From Dioscorea cayenensis subsp. rotundata (Eukaryota > Streptophyta > Magnoliopsida > Dioscoreales > Dioscoreaceae): 64,000 bases of DNA. The first letter of the stretch is position 1; every line of letters starts with the position of its first letter. Position numbers and translations under genes: made by a program. Below are positions 1-10,251 of the stretch, in pieces. The stretch is taken from contig NC_052480.1 of NCBI RefSeq assembly GCF_009730915.1, forward strand, positions 22,890,419-22,954,418, in the 5' to 3' direction. The notes under the pieces are model-generated. The model saw nothing but the letters and a program-made list of their open reading frames with translations. It was not told the origin of the DNA and did not search any database.

Positions 1-1
1 C

Positions 2-1912
2 AACTGCCTTATCCGAATGTATATGGATTGCTCTTGTTTTGATGATGCTCGGAAGGTGCTTGATAAAATGCCTGATAAGAGCCTGAATAGTTGGGGCATC
101 ATGGTGTCCAATTATGCTAACTTCGGGCTCTTTCAAGAGGCTATTGATATTGTGTCCGAGATGAGGTTGGCTGGTTTTGTTCCTGATTGTGTGGTTTTCG
201 CCAGTTTGCTACAGGCTTGCTCGAGTCCTTCGGAGCTTGAGATTTGTAAACAAGTGCATTCGTATGTGATTAGAGCTGGTTTCGTTCCTGATGCTTCAAT
301 TGATTATGAGCTCATTAGAGTATATGCTGAATGTGGGTGTTTGGAGAGTAGTGTGCTTCTTTTTGATCGAATGCCGGCGAGGGATGCTGCATCCTGCACT
401 AATTTGATGGTTGGTTACACTAGAGCAGGGAAACAAGTTGAGGCATTGGCTGTGTTTGAAAGGATGATGAGGGAAGGTGTTGAATTGGATCAGTTTGTGT
501 TTTCAATTGCATTAAAGGCATGCTCATGTTTAGAGGACAGGAAAGCGGGAACGCAGATTCATGCATTCATAGTGAAGTTAGGACTGGATTCCGATGTTTC
601 TTCTGGTCCTCCAATTGTGGACTTCTATGCCAAGTTTGGGGATATGGTTCGGGCTCGTCTTGCCTTTGATAAAATTTTGCAACCTAACGATGTTGCTTGG
701 AGTGCTATAATATCTGCTTATTGTCAATTCAGTATGTTTGAGGATTGCTTGAAGATGTTCGGACATTCGAGAAAAAGAGACATGGCTATGAATCCGTCAA
801 TATATACTAACCTTTTTCAAGTTTCTGCATCCCTTGCTGATACTAATTCTGGTACTCAGTTGCATGCTGATGCAATTAAGAGAGGGCTTGTTTCCATGCT
901 CTATGGAGAGAGCGCATTGGTTACAATGTACTCAAGATTGGGTGACCTAGAATACGCACGCAGGGCATTTGAGCTCATAGCTAAGCCTGATACTGTCTCT
1001 TGGACTGCTCTAATTACAGGCTGTGCTTATCATGGGCAGGCATTGGAAGCCTTGAGACTTTTCAAGAAGATGATAAGCTGTGGTGTCAAGCCAAATGCGA
1101 TTACATTTATTGGCATTTTGACAGCATATAGCCATTCAGGGTTAGTATTGGAGGCAACAGAGTGTTTGGACACAATGAACTCTGTTTATGGGGTCAAACC
1201 GACCAATGATCACTACAATTCTATGATCGATGTTTACTGCCGTGCAGGCCAATTAGAAAAAGCATTTTCATTAATCAAATCAGGTTTGTTTGAGCCTGAT
1301 GCATTGAGTTGGAAAATTATGCTAGGTGGGTGCGCTACTCATGGAAATGCAGATTTAGGAAAGATTGCTGGTGAGAATTTTCTGATGATGGAACCGAATG
1401 ATTCTGCGGGTTATGTTCTGATGTTTAACATGTATGCTTCAGCAGAAAAATGGGCAGAAGCAGCACTGGTCAGAAAGACGATGAATGAAAGAGGAATCAG
1501 AAAGGAGGTGAGCTGCAGTTGGATTAGAGTTGAAGGCAAGTTGCACAGATTCATTGTGGGAGATCGGCATCACTCCATGACTGAACAAATCTACTCTAAA
1601 CTGGATGAATTGGAAAGTTCAGTTAGACAATGTCGACAAGTTCATACAAGAGATGAAAGGTCAAATAGTGTGCATGAGGAAAGAGGGGAACAGCTTCTTG
1701 ATCACAGTGAGCGGCTGGCAATTGCGTTCGGGCTTATATCAATGCCTGGTAATCACCCTATCTTGATCTTCAAGAATCTTCGTGTTTGTGGTGATTGCCA
1801 TTGGTTTACAAAAGCAGTTTCCAGTATCACTAGGCGGGAAATTGTCGTCAGGGATTCAAGCAGATTTCATCACTTCAAAGATGGGAATTGTTCCTGCAAT
1901 GACTATTGGTGA
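2..1912 (+). CDS. RARE1: PPR protein, PLS class with E and DYW domains (5' end outside window), probable RARE1 orthologue
   Basis: Single open frame without introns; it is already open at base 2, and residues just before the first ATG (position 17) continue a PPR motif, so the true start lies upstream of the window. About 636 residues are visible. They are degenerate 31-36 residue helical repeats with typical signatures such as LMVGYTRAG, SWTALITG and FIGILTAYSHSGLV, then an E/E+ region (CSWIRVEGKLHRFIVGD). The DYW cytidine-deaminase-like domain follows, with the HxE motif in DHSERLAIAFGLI, the CGDCH zinc motif, and the terminal CSCNDYW. Such proteins are organelle-targeted site-specific C-to-U RNA editing factors. 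From memory, the repeat order and diagnostic stretches resemble Arabidopsis At5g13270 (RARE1, needed for accD editing in plastids); that orthology is tentative. The stop at 1910-1912 faces the 3' end of the acetyltransferase gene about 400 bp away. Confidence 0.93.
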   Translation, partial: NCLIRMYMDCSCFDDARKVLDKMPDKSLNSWGIMVSNYANFGLFQEAIDIVSEMRLAGFVPDCVVFASLLQACSSPSELEICKQVHSYVIRAGFVPDASIDYELIRVYAECGCLESSVLLFDRMPARDAASCTNLMVGYTRAGKQVEALAVFERMMREGVELDQFVFSIALKACSCLEDRKAGTQIHAFIVKLGLDSDVSSGPPIVDFYAKFGDMVRARLAFDKILQPNDVAWSAIISAYCQFSMFEDCLKMFGHSRKRDMAMNPSIYTNLFQVSASLADTNSGTQLHADAIKRGLVSMLYGESALVTMYSRLGDLEYARRAFELIAKPDTVSWTALITGCAYHGQALEALRLFKKMISCGVKPNAITFIGILTAYSHSGLVLEATECLDTMNSVYGVKPTNDHYNSMIDVYCRAGQLEKAFSLIKSGLFEPDALSWKIMLGGCATHGNADLGKIAGENFLMMEPNDSAGYVLMFNMYASAEKWAEAALVRKTMNERGIRKEVSCSWIRVEGKLHRFIVGDRHHSMTEQIYSKLDELESSVRQCRQVHTRDERSNSVHEERGEQLLDHSERLAIAFGLISMPGNHPILIFKNLRVCGDCHWFTKAVSSITRREIVVRDSSRFHHFKDGNCSCNDYW

Positions 1913-2312
1913 CCAACAATGTTATGTTGCTGTGTTGATATCAGCACTCATTTCTACTGTAAAAAATGTGTGACAGAAGAAATGATACAAGTTATTAATA
2001 AAAATGGGAAAGGAGAACAAGAAAATATTTGGCATTGACACCATAAACAAGTGAAACATGCCAACTTTGCAGTTCAATCACATATTAGATATCTCACTTT
2101 GCCCAAAAGGGAAGAAATTTTTTGATTCACATAAAGAGATCCTCCTGTAATACATAAATTTAACATCTTTCCACTATCAGACGCATGGCAGAATGCAGCA
2201 AGAGACAGTAGTTTCTGAAGTTTTTAACAAAAATGTTACATTGATGATAAACTATTCTGAATTTAAGACAATGCTGTAAATTTCATAGTACAATGTTGAA
2301 GGAACCACAATT
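1913..2312. other. convergent intergenic spacer
   Basis: Roughly 400 bp between two tail-to-tail genes. It must hold both 3' UTRs. It is AT-rich, with no open frame or repeat that I can support. Confidence 0.6.
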
Positions 2313-4505
2313 TCACTGAACATTGTGATGAAGCTCAGAGTATACATCTTGTGGGTGATCAGAATGATTATGGCTTTCATTACTGTTTATAGATAAGAGA
2401 GGATCGGGGCGAGGGAACAATAGCTTCAGACGGAAAGCATCGACTCCATTCAGGTAGTATCGAAACAATCTCTTCGACCTTATAAATCCCAGACGACCAT
2501 ACAAAGCAAGGGCTCCCTTGTTTGTGACTTCAGCTTCTAGTGTCACCTGCAGAAAAAGATACAATATTTTACAGGGCACCTTCACAATAGCATTCTTTTC
2601 TGTTGTTTTTCAACGACACTATTTGCAGGGGCACAAAATGAAGACAATTGTCAATTATAAACTGAGTAGAAGTATATGCATAATTCCAATCACAAAAGGG
2701 TCATGCATGCCGAAACTACTGCAAATAGACCATTTGCTAATTTCTTCCTCTATGCACCGCTATGTTGTGAATATATATGTTTCATGTTGAAATTCTCAAC
2801 TTATTAAAACAGAGACTAGATAGTTTGGATTCAGGCCTTAACTGTCATTAAAAGCACAGCCAAAAGCCTGGCTGTAAATAACAGAATACAAGAAAGCAAA
2901 CTGATGAGATATATCAGATACCGTTTACACACGACATACATGGAGGTTTGTAAATTTTCTAGGTTAAAGAAAAACAAGTCTAGGATGATGAAATCGATGC
3001 ATGATTGTTTGGTAGGTTCATCTTTTTAAGAGAAACAAAAGAGAAGATAGGACACAAACCATTACGGACAGCACAAAAATCATATACACAGAAAGTTACC
3101 TCATCGCAACCAGATTCCATCATCACCTGGATAGATCTAGTAACTAGCTCAGTAGCTGCAACATATGAAACCTATGTCATACTTTAAAAAATTCCAAAGT
3201 TAACAAAGCTAAAGAAATGCCACAGATACACAATAAATCTCAAAAGTAAACATACAAAGAATTTCAAGTCTAGATTACTTAGTGAGACATCATTTTATCT
3301 TGTTAGAAGAACAAAACCGAATTTCATAACTTCATAAACAACCAAATAATTTGAAAGCTAATTATATACTACCAAAATTCAATACCATCAAAGTGAACCA
3401 CATACAATCATCCATCACTCAGTTATATTCTGGTGATTAATTAATTAAGTATACAATTTTAGGATGAAAAGTAGGTAATAATTTTTCTCAATAATTTCTC
3501 TTGCACCTCAACCAAGTAAATTTTCACAAAATACCTCTAATGGAATCAAAGCCACAAATAGCATGGGCAATCAACATTAAAACACTCAAAGCCAAGAAAT
3601 ACAATAACATCATAAACAACTATCCAGAGTTGATATCTGTTTATACACTACAAATGCAGGCATCCAACACAAAATACTGATTAGGAAATTTCTGAAAAAA
3701 AAAAAAATCAAATTTTGATGATATTGAAATGAAATACTCTTAAGCTTAATTCAGTGACATTCTGAAATGCAGTTAAAGGAAGTGATTATTAAAGAATACA
3801 AACTCAGTATGAAAAGGAAGTGATAATTTTTCTCAACAATCTCTCTTTACTGGTATCAAACCTACAAATAATTTTAACATAGTGATCAACATAAAACACC
3901 AAAAAAAGATTTTTTTTTTTCTTTTTCAATTCTTATTTGTCAACAAAATCATCAGACAAAACTAGAGCACAAATCCAATTCATCCATTAAAATTGCTCCT
4001 TCCCCATTCAAATCACAACAAAACAAATAAAAAAATAAAAAAAATAAAAGCCAAAGATTTGAACTTTACCAATGCCTCGGCCTCGATAAGGTTTGATGAC
4101 AACCAGCATAGCAATGTAGCCTCTGAACGTGTTCCGGTGCTCGCCCATCTTGCACACCACCGTCCCCACGCACTTCCCCTTATGGAAAGCCTTCAATAAC
4201 ACCATCAAACCAAGCAATCAATCCCAACCCCATCAAGATAAAAACAAAACCCTAGAAATAGAAATAGAGATCCAGAGAGAGAGAGAGAGAGAGAAAAAGA
4301 AAAAGAGGGATACGAGAAAGGAAAGATTAGGCCAGAGGTAGACGAAGTAGCGGTAGGTGAAGATGGAGTAGGGCTCACTGAGCTCGTCGTCGACGAGCCC
4401 CATGATGAGTGGGAGGTGGTGCTCGCCGCCATAGTTAACGTACTCGATCTCCGCTGGTGAGAATACCGCCGCTTCCGCTCCTCCACCATCCTCCCTCTTC
4501 TCCAT
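2313..4505 (-). CDS. NAA30: N-alpha-acetyltransferase NAA30/MAK3, catalytic subunit of NatC (4 exons)
   Basis: Exons 4505-4314, 4190-4070, 3155-3100 and 2546-2313 join in frame with GT/AG borders and encode 200 residues; the Arabidopsis protein is about 190. It is a GNAT enzyme that transfers acetyl from acetyl-CoA to the N-terminus of nascent proteins starting Met-Leu/Ile/Phe/Trp, as part of NatC. Visible signatures are [20 protein letters not shown] near residue 27, the acetyl-CoA binding motif RGRGIA at residues 100-105 (Q/RxxGxG/A), which is split by an intron, and the [13 protein letters not shown] motif at 132-144. The C-terminal tail after KLLFPRPDP is not conserved. The ATG at 4505 is chosen because upstream in-frame sequence is only GA-repeat translation and the next residues fit the family. 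GA-rich runs lie in the 5' UTR (about 4506-4535) and intron 1 (about 4273-4293). Confidence 0.95.
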
Positions 4506-4698
4506 CTCTCTCTCTCCCTCTCTCTCTCGCTCGCGTTCTTTGCGGTTGTGGGCCTTTGTGTAGCCCATGGTTGTTGGGAATTATTGGGCCGGGCCAATCT
4601 TTTTTGATCCGGCCCAAAACAAGGTGAAATTCACCATTGTCCCTGATGATCCATGTCCAAGTATTTATTTTGGTCCTCAAACCATAAAAATTTGTTCA

Positions 4699-4707
4699 CT
4701 TTTCAGT
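4699..4707. repeat. left target-site duplication of MULE-1
   Basis: CTTTTCAGT, repeated exactly at 9244-9252. Nine bases is the usual target duplication length for Mutator-like elements. Confidence 0.92.
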
Positions 4708-4925
4708 GGCTTTTAAATATTACAAAAAAAAAATATTTACTAAACTACGCATGTTTGGGATTATTTACCAAAATAAATAGGTTGGTGAAAAACGGTAAAA
4801 CTTTCCCCGTTTTCAGTTTTTTTTTATTTTAAAATATAGAAAACGGGAGAGCTTCTCCCGTTTTCATAATTTTTTTAAATTTTTTTAATAAATAAAAAAA
4901 TGAAAAAAAGGGAGACCCTGTTTTT
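4708..4925 (+). repeat. MULE-1 left terminal inverted repeat
   Basis: Matches the reverse complement of 9026-9243 with indels. It contains a short internal palindrome, GAAAACGGGAGA then CTCCCGTTTTC, near 4847-4872. The right TIR carries the same palindrome in slightly changed form. Confidence 0.85.
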
Positions 4926-5094
4926 CTAAAAAAACTCATGTAGCTACTGTTAGGTTTTTAAAAAGTATTCTTTTTATATAATTAATTTTTTAATTAAAAA
5001 ATAATTGTTGATATATATATATATATATATATTAACCTTTTATTTTAAAAAAAATTACGGATCTAAAAAAATATTAGAAATAAAACTGTCAAAG

Positions 5095-6030
5095 TTGCAC
5101 CGGTGATTAATTAATACAAAATAGGATGGTTAAATCTACAATGGTAAGTAGTTAGTACAAAGTAGGACGGTCAAACCTACACCGTTAGTAATTAATTAGC
5201 ACAAAGTAGGACTGTCAAATCTGCATCGGTTAATAATTACCACAAAGTAGGACAATGAAAAGTGCACCGGTCAGTACTTAGCACAAAGTAGGTCGGTTAA
5301 ACCTGCACCGGTCAGTAATTGGTATAAAGTAGTTTGGTCAAACTTGTATCGGTAATTAATTAGGACAAAGTAAGACGGTCAAACCTGCACCTGTCAGTGA
5401 TTAGCACAAAGTACGTTAGTCAAACCTGCACCGGTCAGTAATTAGTTCAAAGTAAGTTGGTCAAACTTACACCGATCAGTAATTAGCACAAAGTAGGATA
5501 GTCAAACTTATACCTGTCAGTAATTAGTACAGAGTATGTCGGTCAAACCTGCACCGGTCAGTAATTAACACAAAGTAAGATGGTCAAACCTGCACCGATC
5601 AGTACTTAGCACAAAGTAGGCTCAAGAAAACTCGCGATCGGTCAAGAATTAGTACAAAGTAGGTCACTCAAACCTCCACCAGTTAGTAATTAGTATAAAG
5701 TAGATCGGTTAAAGCTACACTGGTCAGTGATTAGCACAAAGTACGCCGGTCAAACCTGCACCACTTAGTGATTTGCACAAAATAGGACAGTCAAACCTGC
5801 ACCAGTTAGCACAAAGTACGCTAGTCAAACCTGCACCACTCAGTGATTGGGACAAAGTAGGACAGTCAAACCTACACCAGTCAGCACAAAAATACGCCGG
5901 TCAAACCTGCACCGCTCAGTGATTAGGACAAAGTATGACAGTCAATTAAACCTGCACCAATCAGTACTTAGCATAAAATAGGTTGGTCAAACCTGCACCA
6001 ATCAGTAATTGGGACGGTCAAACCTGCAAT
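5095..6030 (+). repeat. 41-bp tandem repeat array, about 22 copies, in the 5' part of MULE-1
   Basis: The word CACAAAGTAGGACGGTCAAA and close variants recur at exact 41-bp steps (for example 5242, 5283, 5324, 5365, 5406, 5447, 5488), then with small slips to 5973. The other half of the unit is near TGCACCGGTCAGTAATTAG. Copies differ by several substitutions, so the array is old. It stops about 30 bp before a TATA box and about 120 bp before the transposase start codon. Confidence 0.93.
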
Positions 6031-6064
6031 GTTCATAAATGAAATTTTCAAAATTCGAGCTCTT

Positions 6065-6072
6065 TATATAAA
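6065..6072 (+). promoter_or_regulatory. TATA box of the MULE-1 transposase promoter
   Basis: TATATAAA, 81 bp upstream of the ATG at 6153 and directly after the 41-bp array. The ATG has a good context (ACAATGGC) and follows a CT-rich leader, as expected for a plant 5' UTR. Confidence 0.65.
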
Positions 6073-6152
6073 CCAACATTAGTAGCATATTTTCACTCTT
6101 GCACACTATTTACTCACTCACTCACCCATACTTCTTCTTCTTGTCTTCAACA

Positions 6153-7250
6153 ATGGCAAAGACTTCACTTGTATTGGTTTACAATGGTTCAATCATTGCT
6201 AGTGAAGACACAATTATATTTTCGTCGGAGGATCAATCATATTTTTATGTCAAAGACAACATCTCTTACGAAAATTTAAAGAGATTCATTGAAGAAAGCA
6301 TTGAGATTGCTGACAACCAAGGAGTTTTATGTATCAAATACCAGCTCCCAATTTCTTCAAGATCCGGTAAGATTTGCTATCGGTCATTCAAATTGCGTAA
6401 TGACCGAGATGTTCGGATGATGTTCGATTGCCACAAAAGAAATCCAGATATTGGCATTATTGAATTGTACGTGGAGTTCAGCACTGCAACTTTCGAGGGT
6501 GCTCCTTGCCAACAACAAACCGCCCCAGATGACGAAGTTTAACGCAATTTGAGACGGGAGAGGATTTCATCACCATTCAAGTCAATGAACCTAAACGACT
6601 CTCTACGGAGTGGAGGACATAAGATGATCCACCACCCAATAATTATTTTACTAATTCACAACATTTACAAGGCGGAACAAGTTCTTTTCATGATACCCAA
6701 GAAACCGAATTCGGTCAGTATGGCCGATCCAGTGGAGACGATGTGGATGACGATGGTGACAGCTTTGGGGAAGACACTGAAGCAAGTGTTGATGACATTC
6801 AGTTAGAAGAATGCAATCTTGAAGACGTTCCAATGACCGGCCATAATTTTATGATGGCACCAATGGAGCCTCTAGCACATATGCGGACCCTTGATTTGGA
6901 AGCAATGTCCGCACAAGAATTTCCGGAGTACCCTTTATTGTATACCGACACATTAAGTGGAGCAACGACAAATGGAGATCTTCATGTAGGCATGAGGTTT
7001 CGAAGCAAAGATGATGCTGTGACCGCAATTAAGCATTACTGCTTACTTAAATCTGTCGAATACAAAGCTATTGAGTCTAATCCGACTCGATACTCCGGTA
7101 AATGTAAGTCATATGGCGATGGGTGCAATTGGACGGTTCGCGCATCCTACAGCAAACGAAGACAGCTTTGGGAAATTACAAAGTACACTGGGCCTCACAC
7201 GTGTTCATCAGCAATGATCTTGCAAGATCATTTGAAGCTGGATTCAAACG
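6153..7250 (+). pseudogene. MULE-1 transposase remnant (N-terminal PB1-like and MuDR DNA-binding domains)
   Basis: An ATG at 6153 opens 129 codons that fit the N-terminal domain of plant MULE transposases (MAKTSLVLVYNGSII, then SYENLKRFIEESIEI). The frame then shifts near 6530. The continuing frame has a stop (TAA) near 6618-6622 and resumes with an acidic stretch (6690-6800). The MuDR DNA-binding domain follows: DLHVGMRFRSKDDAVTAIKH, the Cys/His cluster CKSYGDGCNWTVRAS and GPHTCSSAM (to about 7240). After about 7245 the similarity ends abruptly where the antisense plant-mobile-domain fragment begins. No catalytic DDE domain is present. In the intact family the protein binds the TIRs and cuts the element out; this copy cannot. 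Confidence 0.85.
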
Positions 7251-7465
7251 TGATTGTTGTCTCACCGCATGTAAGGTGGAATGTGTGCCCTTCAGTCCGC
7301 CATCTCTCCACTAATGCGCTCACAAGAGCGGCATCAATTCGGAAATTAAGAATTTGAGCCGCATGATAGAACTCGGCTTCTCTTAAAAGGCCTATGATTT
7401 GTGGAGGAGGCTCTGCGATAGACACATGTCTACACCTAAGAACCCGATCAGGCTGTAGAAAGTTA
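7228..7465 (-). pseudogene. plant mobile domain (MAIN/MAIL-type) gene fragment inside MULE-1
   Basis: On the minus strand an open stretch reads LQPDRVLRCRHVS, then PPPQIIGLLREAEFYHAAQI, FRIDAALVSALVERWR, and HTFHLTCGETTITFE. That order (an RVLRCR motif, a helical block, ALVERWR, THTFHL..GE.TITLE) is the start of the aminotransferase-like plant mobile domain. It covers only about 75 residues and has no start codon or downstream part. It lies antisense to, and abuts, the truncated transposase DNA-binding domain at about 7240. PMD sequences are known both as host genes (MAIN, MAIL1) and within MULE and gypsy elements. This could therefore be a captured host fragment or the remains of a second element gene. 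Confidence 0.8.
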
Positions 7466-7589
7466 TAAATTAATCAATTTTATATTAAATGGAAAAATAA
7501 AATAGGTTGACTTGAAAAAAATATAAGACACGAAAAAATCATAAATCCGAACATATGCCATCGAAAAATTAAATATGATTGAAGAGTAA

Positions 7590-8440
7590 ACCATAAACAT
7601 TGGTGTGCTAATAATATACTAGGTTATCTAAATAAACATGCTTCAACCATAATATAATAATTATTAATACAATAAAAATTAACCTAATAATACACTAGGT
7701 TATCTAAAATAATGACTTAATACAATTATTAATAAAAAATAGCATAATAATATATTATGTTATCTAAATAAACATGCTTCAAGGTTAATATAACAATTAT
7801 TAATAAAATAATTAATTATGACATAATAAAATTATTCATAAAACCTAATGATATAATACAATTATTAATAATAAACAAAATTACCTAAAAATGTAGTGGG
7901 TTATCAAATTAAACATGATTGGGGTGCTAATAAGATAAGTATTAATACGATTAATAATTATGACATAATATAATTATTAATATAAAATAAATAAAAAATA
8001 ACCGAATAATATACTAAGTTATCTAAGTTATCTAAATAAACATTCTTCGAGGTTAATATAACAATTATTAATACAATAATTAATTATGATATAATAAAAT
8101 TATTCATAAAACCTAATGACATAATACGATTATTAATAATAAAAAATTACCCTAAAAATATAGTGGGTTATCTAATTAAACATGGTTGGGTGCTAATAAG
8201 ATAATTATTAATATGATTAATCATTAATATATAATAATGACTTAATACAATTATTAATAAAAAAAATAACCAAATAATATACTAGGTTATCTAAGTAAAC
8301 ATGCTTCTGCGTTATCTAATTAAACATGCTTCGGCCGCTAATAGGATGAAACTAATGTGTAATATAATTATGACATAAAAAATTATTATGTGAAACTAAT
8401 GTCTTAATATAATTATTAATAAATAATTAATTTCAACGTT
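7590..8440 (+). repeat. AT-rich direct repeats of about 265 bp in MULE-1
   Basis: The word TATCTAAATAAACATGCTTC or a close variant occurs at 7625, 7761, 8029 and 8288. The blocks 7761-8028 and 8029-8287 align along their whole length, including TAGTGGGTTATC and ATAAAATTATTCATAAAACC. No coding potential. Confidence 0.8.
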
Positions 8441-8761
8441 ATCTAAGTATACAAAAATATTATCTTTTCCGACAAAATGGATGAAATGTGATCACTCTGT
8501 AATCTTAAGAAAATTATCAACAGAAATCCCGTACACATGTAAGTAGAGAACACCCGCACAATTAGAACTTGAAATAAGATTAAAATAGGAAAAAATGAGA
8601 ATGGAGGGGGAGATAGTATGAAGTGGGAAGTGGGTATTATATAAGAAAAAATAATAATAAAATAATTCAACGGATAAATTTATATCCGTTACTAAAGTGG
8701 CTATTACTCTGTGTTGTTTTTTTGCTTTTTAATAAAAGCATTGGTGAAGAAGCCAAGGAGT

Positions 8762-8943
8762 ACCAACGGCCTTTAGGTTAATTGGTATCGGGTCCCTTGA
8801 GTAGGGCGTTCGTTTCGGAGAGGACCCGGGATCGAACCTCATGTCCTACGCAAGGTGAGGGCACTTGAGTCGGCGTTAAGCCTTGCTTCCCACAAGTGCA
8901 CGTCCATGGGGTTCTGGTGCCTGTCACCTTTCTTAAAAAAAGT
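8762..8943 (+). mobile_element. tRNA-derived SINE inserted in MULE-1
   Basis: 182 bp with a polymerase III promoter: A box TAGGTTAATTGG at 8774-8785 and B box GGGATCGAACC at 8828-8838. The element ends in CCTTTCTT plus an A run. Imperfect 10-bp target duplications GCCAAGGAGT (8752-8761) and GCCAAGAAGT (8944-8953) flank it. Its head resembles that of the minus-strand SINE at 27186-27404, so the two seem to be one family. Confidence 0.82.
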
Positions 8944-9025
8944 GCCAAGAAGTGAAGAATATTTTAAAAAGTTAACAACAACCAAGGAGAGCATTATCCA
9001 TTTGAGGTTTTTTTTTAAATTAAAA

Positions 9026-9243
9026 AAAAAAAAAAGAAAAAGGGGTTACTCTCTCGCTTTCATTTTTATTTATTAAAAAATTTTGAAAACGAGAGAGTTT
9101 CTCCCGTTTTCATAATTTTTTAATTAAAAAAATAAAAACAGAAGAAACTCGGGGAAAGTTTTACCGTTTTCCACCGACCTGTCGTAAATAATCCCAAACA
9201 TGCTTAGTAAATATTTTTTTTTTGTAATATTAAAAAAAAAACC
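9026..9243 (-). repeat. MULE-1 right terminal inverted repeat
   Basis: Inverted partner of 4708-4925; it ends exactly before the TSD copy CTTTTCAGT at 9244-9252. Confidence 0.85.
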
Positions 9244-9252
9244 CTTTTCAGT

Positions 9253-10251
9253 ATTATATCTTTTAAGTAATATAAATGACTTTTCTTTGTATTTATTCTC
9301 ATCCTTTTGTGGTATCTCGAGAGAGATGAAAAAGGACCAAACAAATATATATATATATATATATATATTAGTTAGTGGATCGAAATACTACCTTTAAGTG
9401 TTCATGCTAAATTGAATATTTGGGTATAGTAAAAGAACCAATTATAGATTTTTAATGGGAGTGAAAATGAAAATAAAGTTGAGTGAATGTTTTGTTTTCA
9501 AAAGTTTATTGAAAAATATTAACTTTTGTTGTTGTTTTATTTTAAATTCACACATTTGTTCTAAAAGTTTTTTATTTTTTAGAAAAATAAAATGAAAAAA
9601 GTTACATTTGATACAAATAGTTGTAGGAATATGCACACAGTTTACATGTTTATTAGGTTTTTCTAATGCTGCCATAACTATGAAGAAAGATTTTAAAAAA
9701 TAGTAAATTTGAAATATAAAAAATTAATCTCACATAAACAAGTAGATGATCCAAGCATATTAGTTATAAAGATAGATTTGCAAATATAAAATCTAAATAA
9801 ATAATATTCATCGGTATACAATTTACAAACAAAATAAAAAGTATATATATATAAACTTTAAATAACTTTAAATATAATAATAAATAAATATACAATAACC
9901 ATTTCAGGTGGACATATATCCTTATCAATTTGAATGCAGAAAAACCAACATTCTCAGAATAAATAATAAAAAAAAAAACCTTCGAGAAAACTACTTTTCA
10001 TGACTTTTTCATACCTATGATTTTTAAAAAATTTAATTGCTAATATCTTCATACACAATAAAATTTTTAAATCTATTTTTAAAAGTAAAGAAAAGTTTCA
10101 TTGTCATTTAACTAATTATAAATTTGACTAGTTAAATTTCTTTTTTTAAATTTTATTTTAAACTAACATTACTTGACATGATTGTTAAGATGTGAAAGTA
10201 TTAGTAAAATCAGAACTGATTGATGACTAAGTTTGTGTACTTACAAATATA
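9253..10251. other. AT-rich intergenic DNA
   Basis: No gene seen. It contains an (AT)n run near 9344-9369 and scattered A/T homopolymers. Confidence 0.5.

Larger units (their letters stand above)
4708..9243 (+). mobile_element. MULE-1: Mutator-like DNA transposon, 4,536 bp, broken
   Basis: The element is bounded by a perfect 9-bp direct repeat and by long terminal inverted repeats of about 215 bp (4708-4925 and 9026-9243). Both termini start GG and share the blocks AATATTACAAAAAAAAA, ATATTTACTAA and GCATGTTTGGGATTATTTAC. Reading left to right it holds the left TIR, a 41-bp tandem array, a TATA box, a fragment of transposase (N-terminal domain and DNA-binding domain, no catalytic domain), an antisense plant-mobile-domain fragment, AT-rich repeats of about 265 bp, a SINE insertion, and the right TIR. 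The DDE catalytic and SWIM regions of a MURA transposase are absent, so the copy is non-autonomous. Confidence 0.9.

Noticed and set aside
5095..6030. Regular repeats with near-constant spacing, like a CRISPR array
   Set aside because: The whole 41-bp unit repeats with no unique spacers, copies are diverged, and the context is a plant transposon.
6549..6806. 85-codon frame in MULE-1 as a separate gene
   Set aside because: It is the wrong frame across the damaged middle of the transposase; the neighbouring frame carries the family-like sequence.
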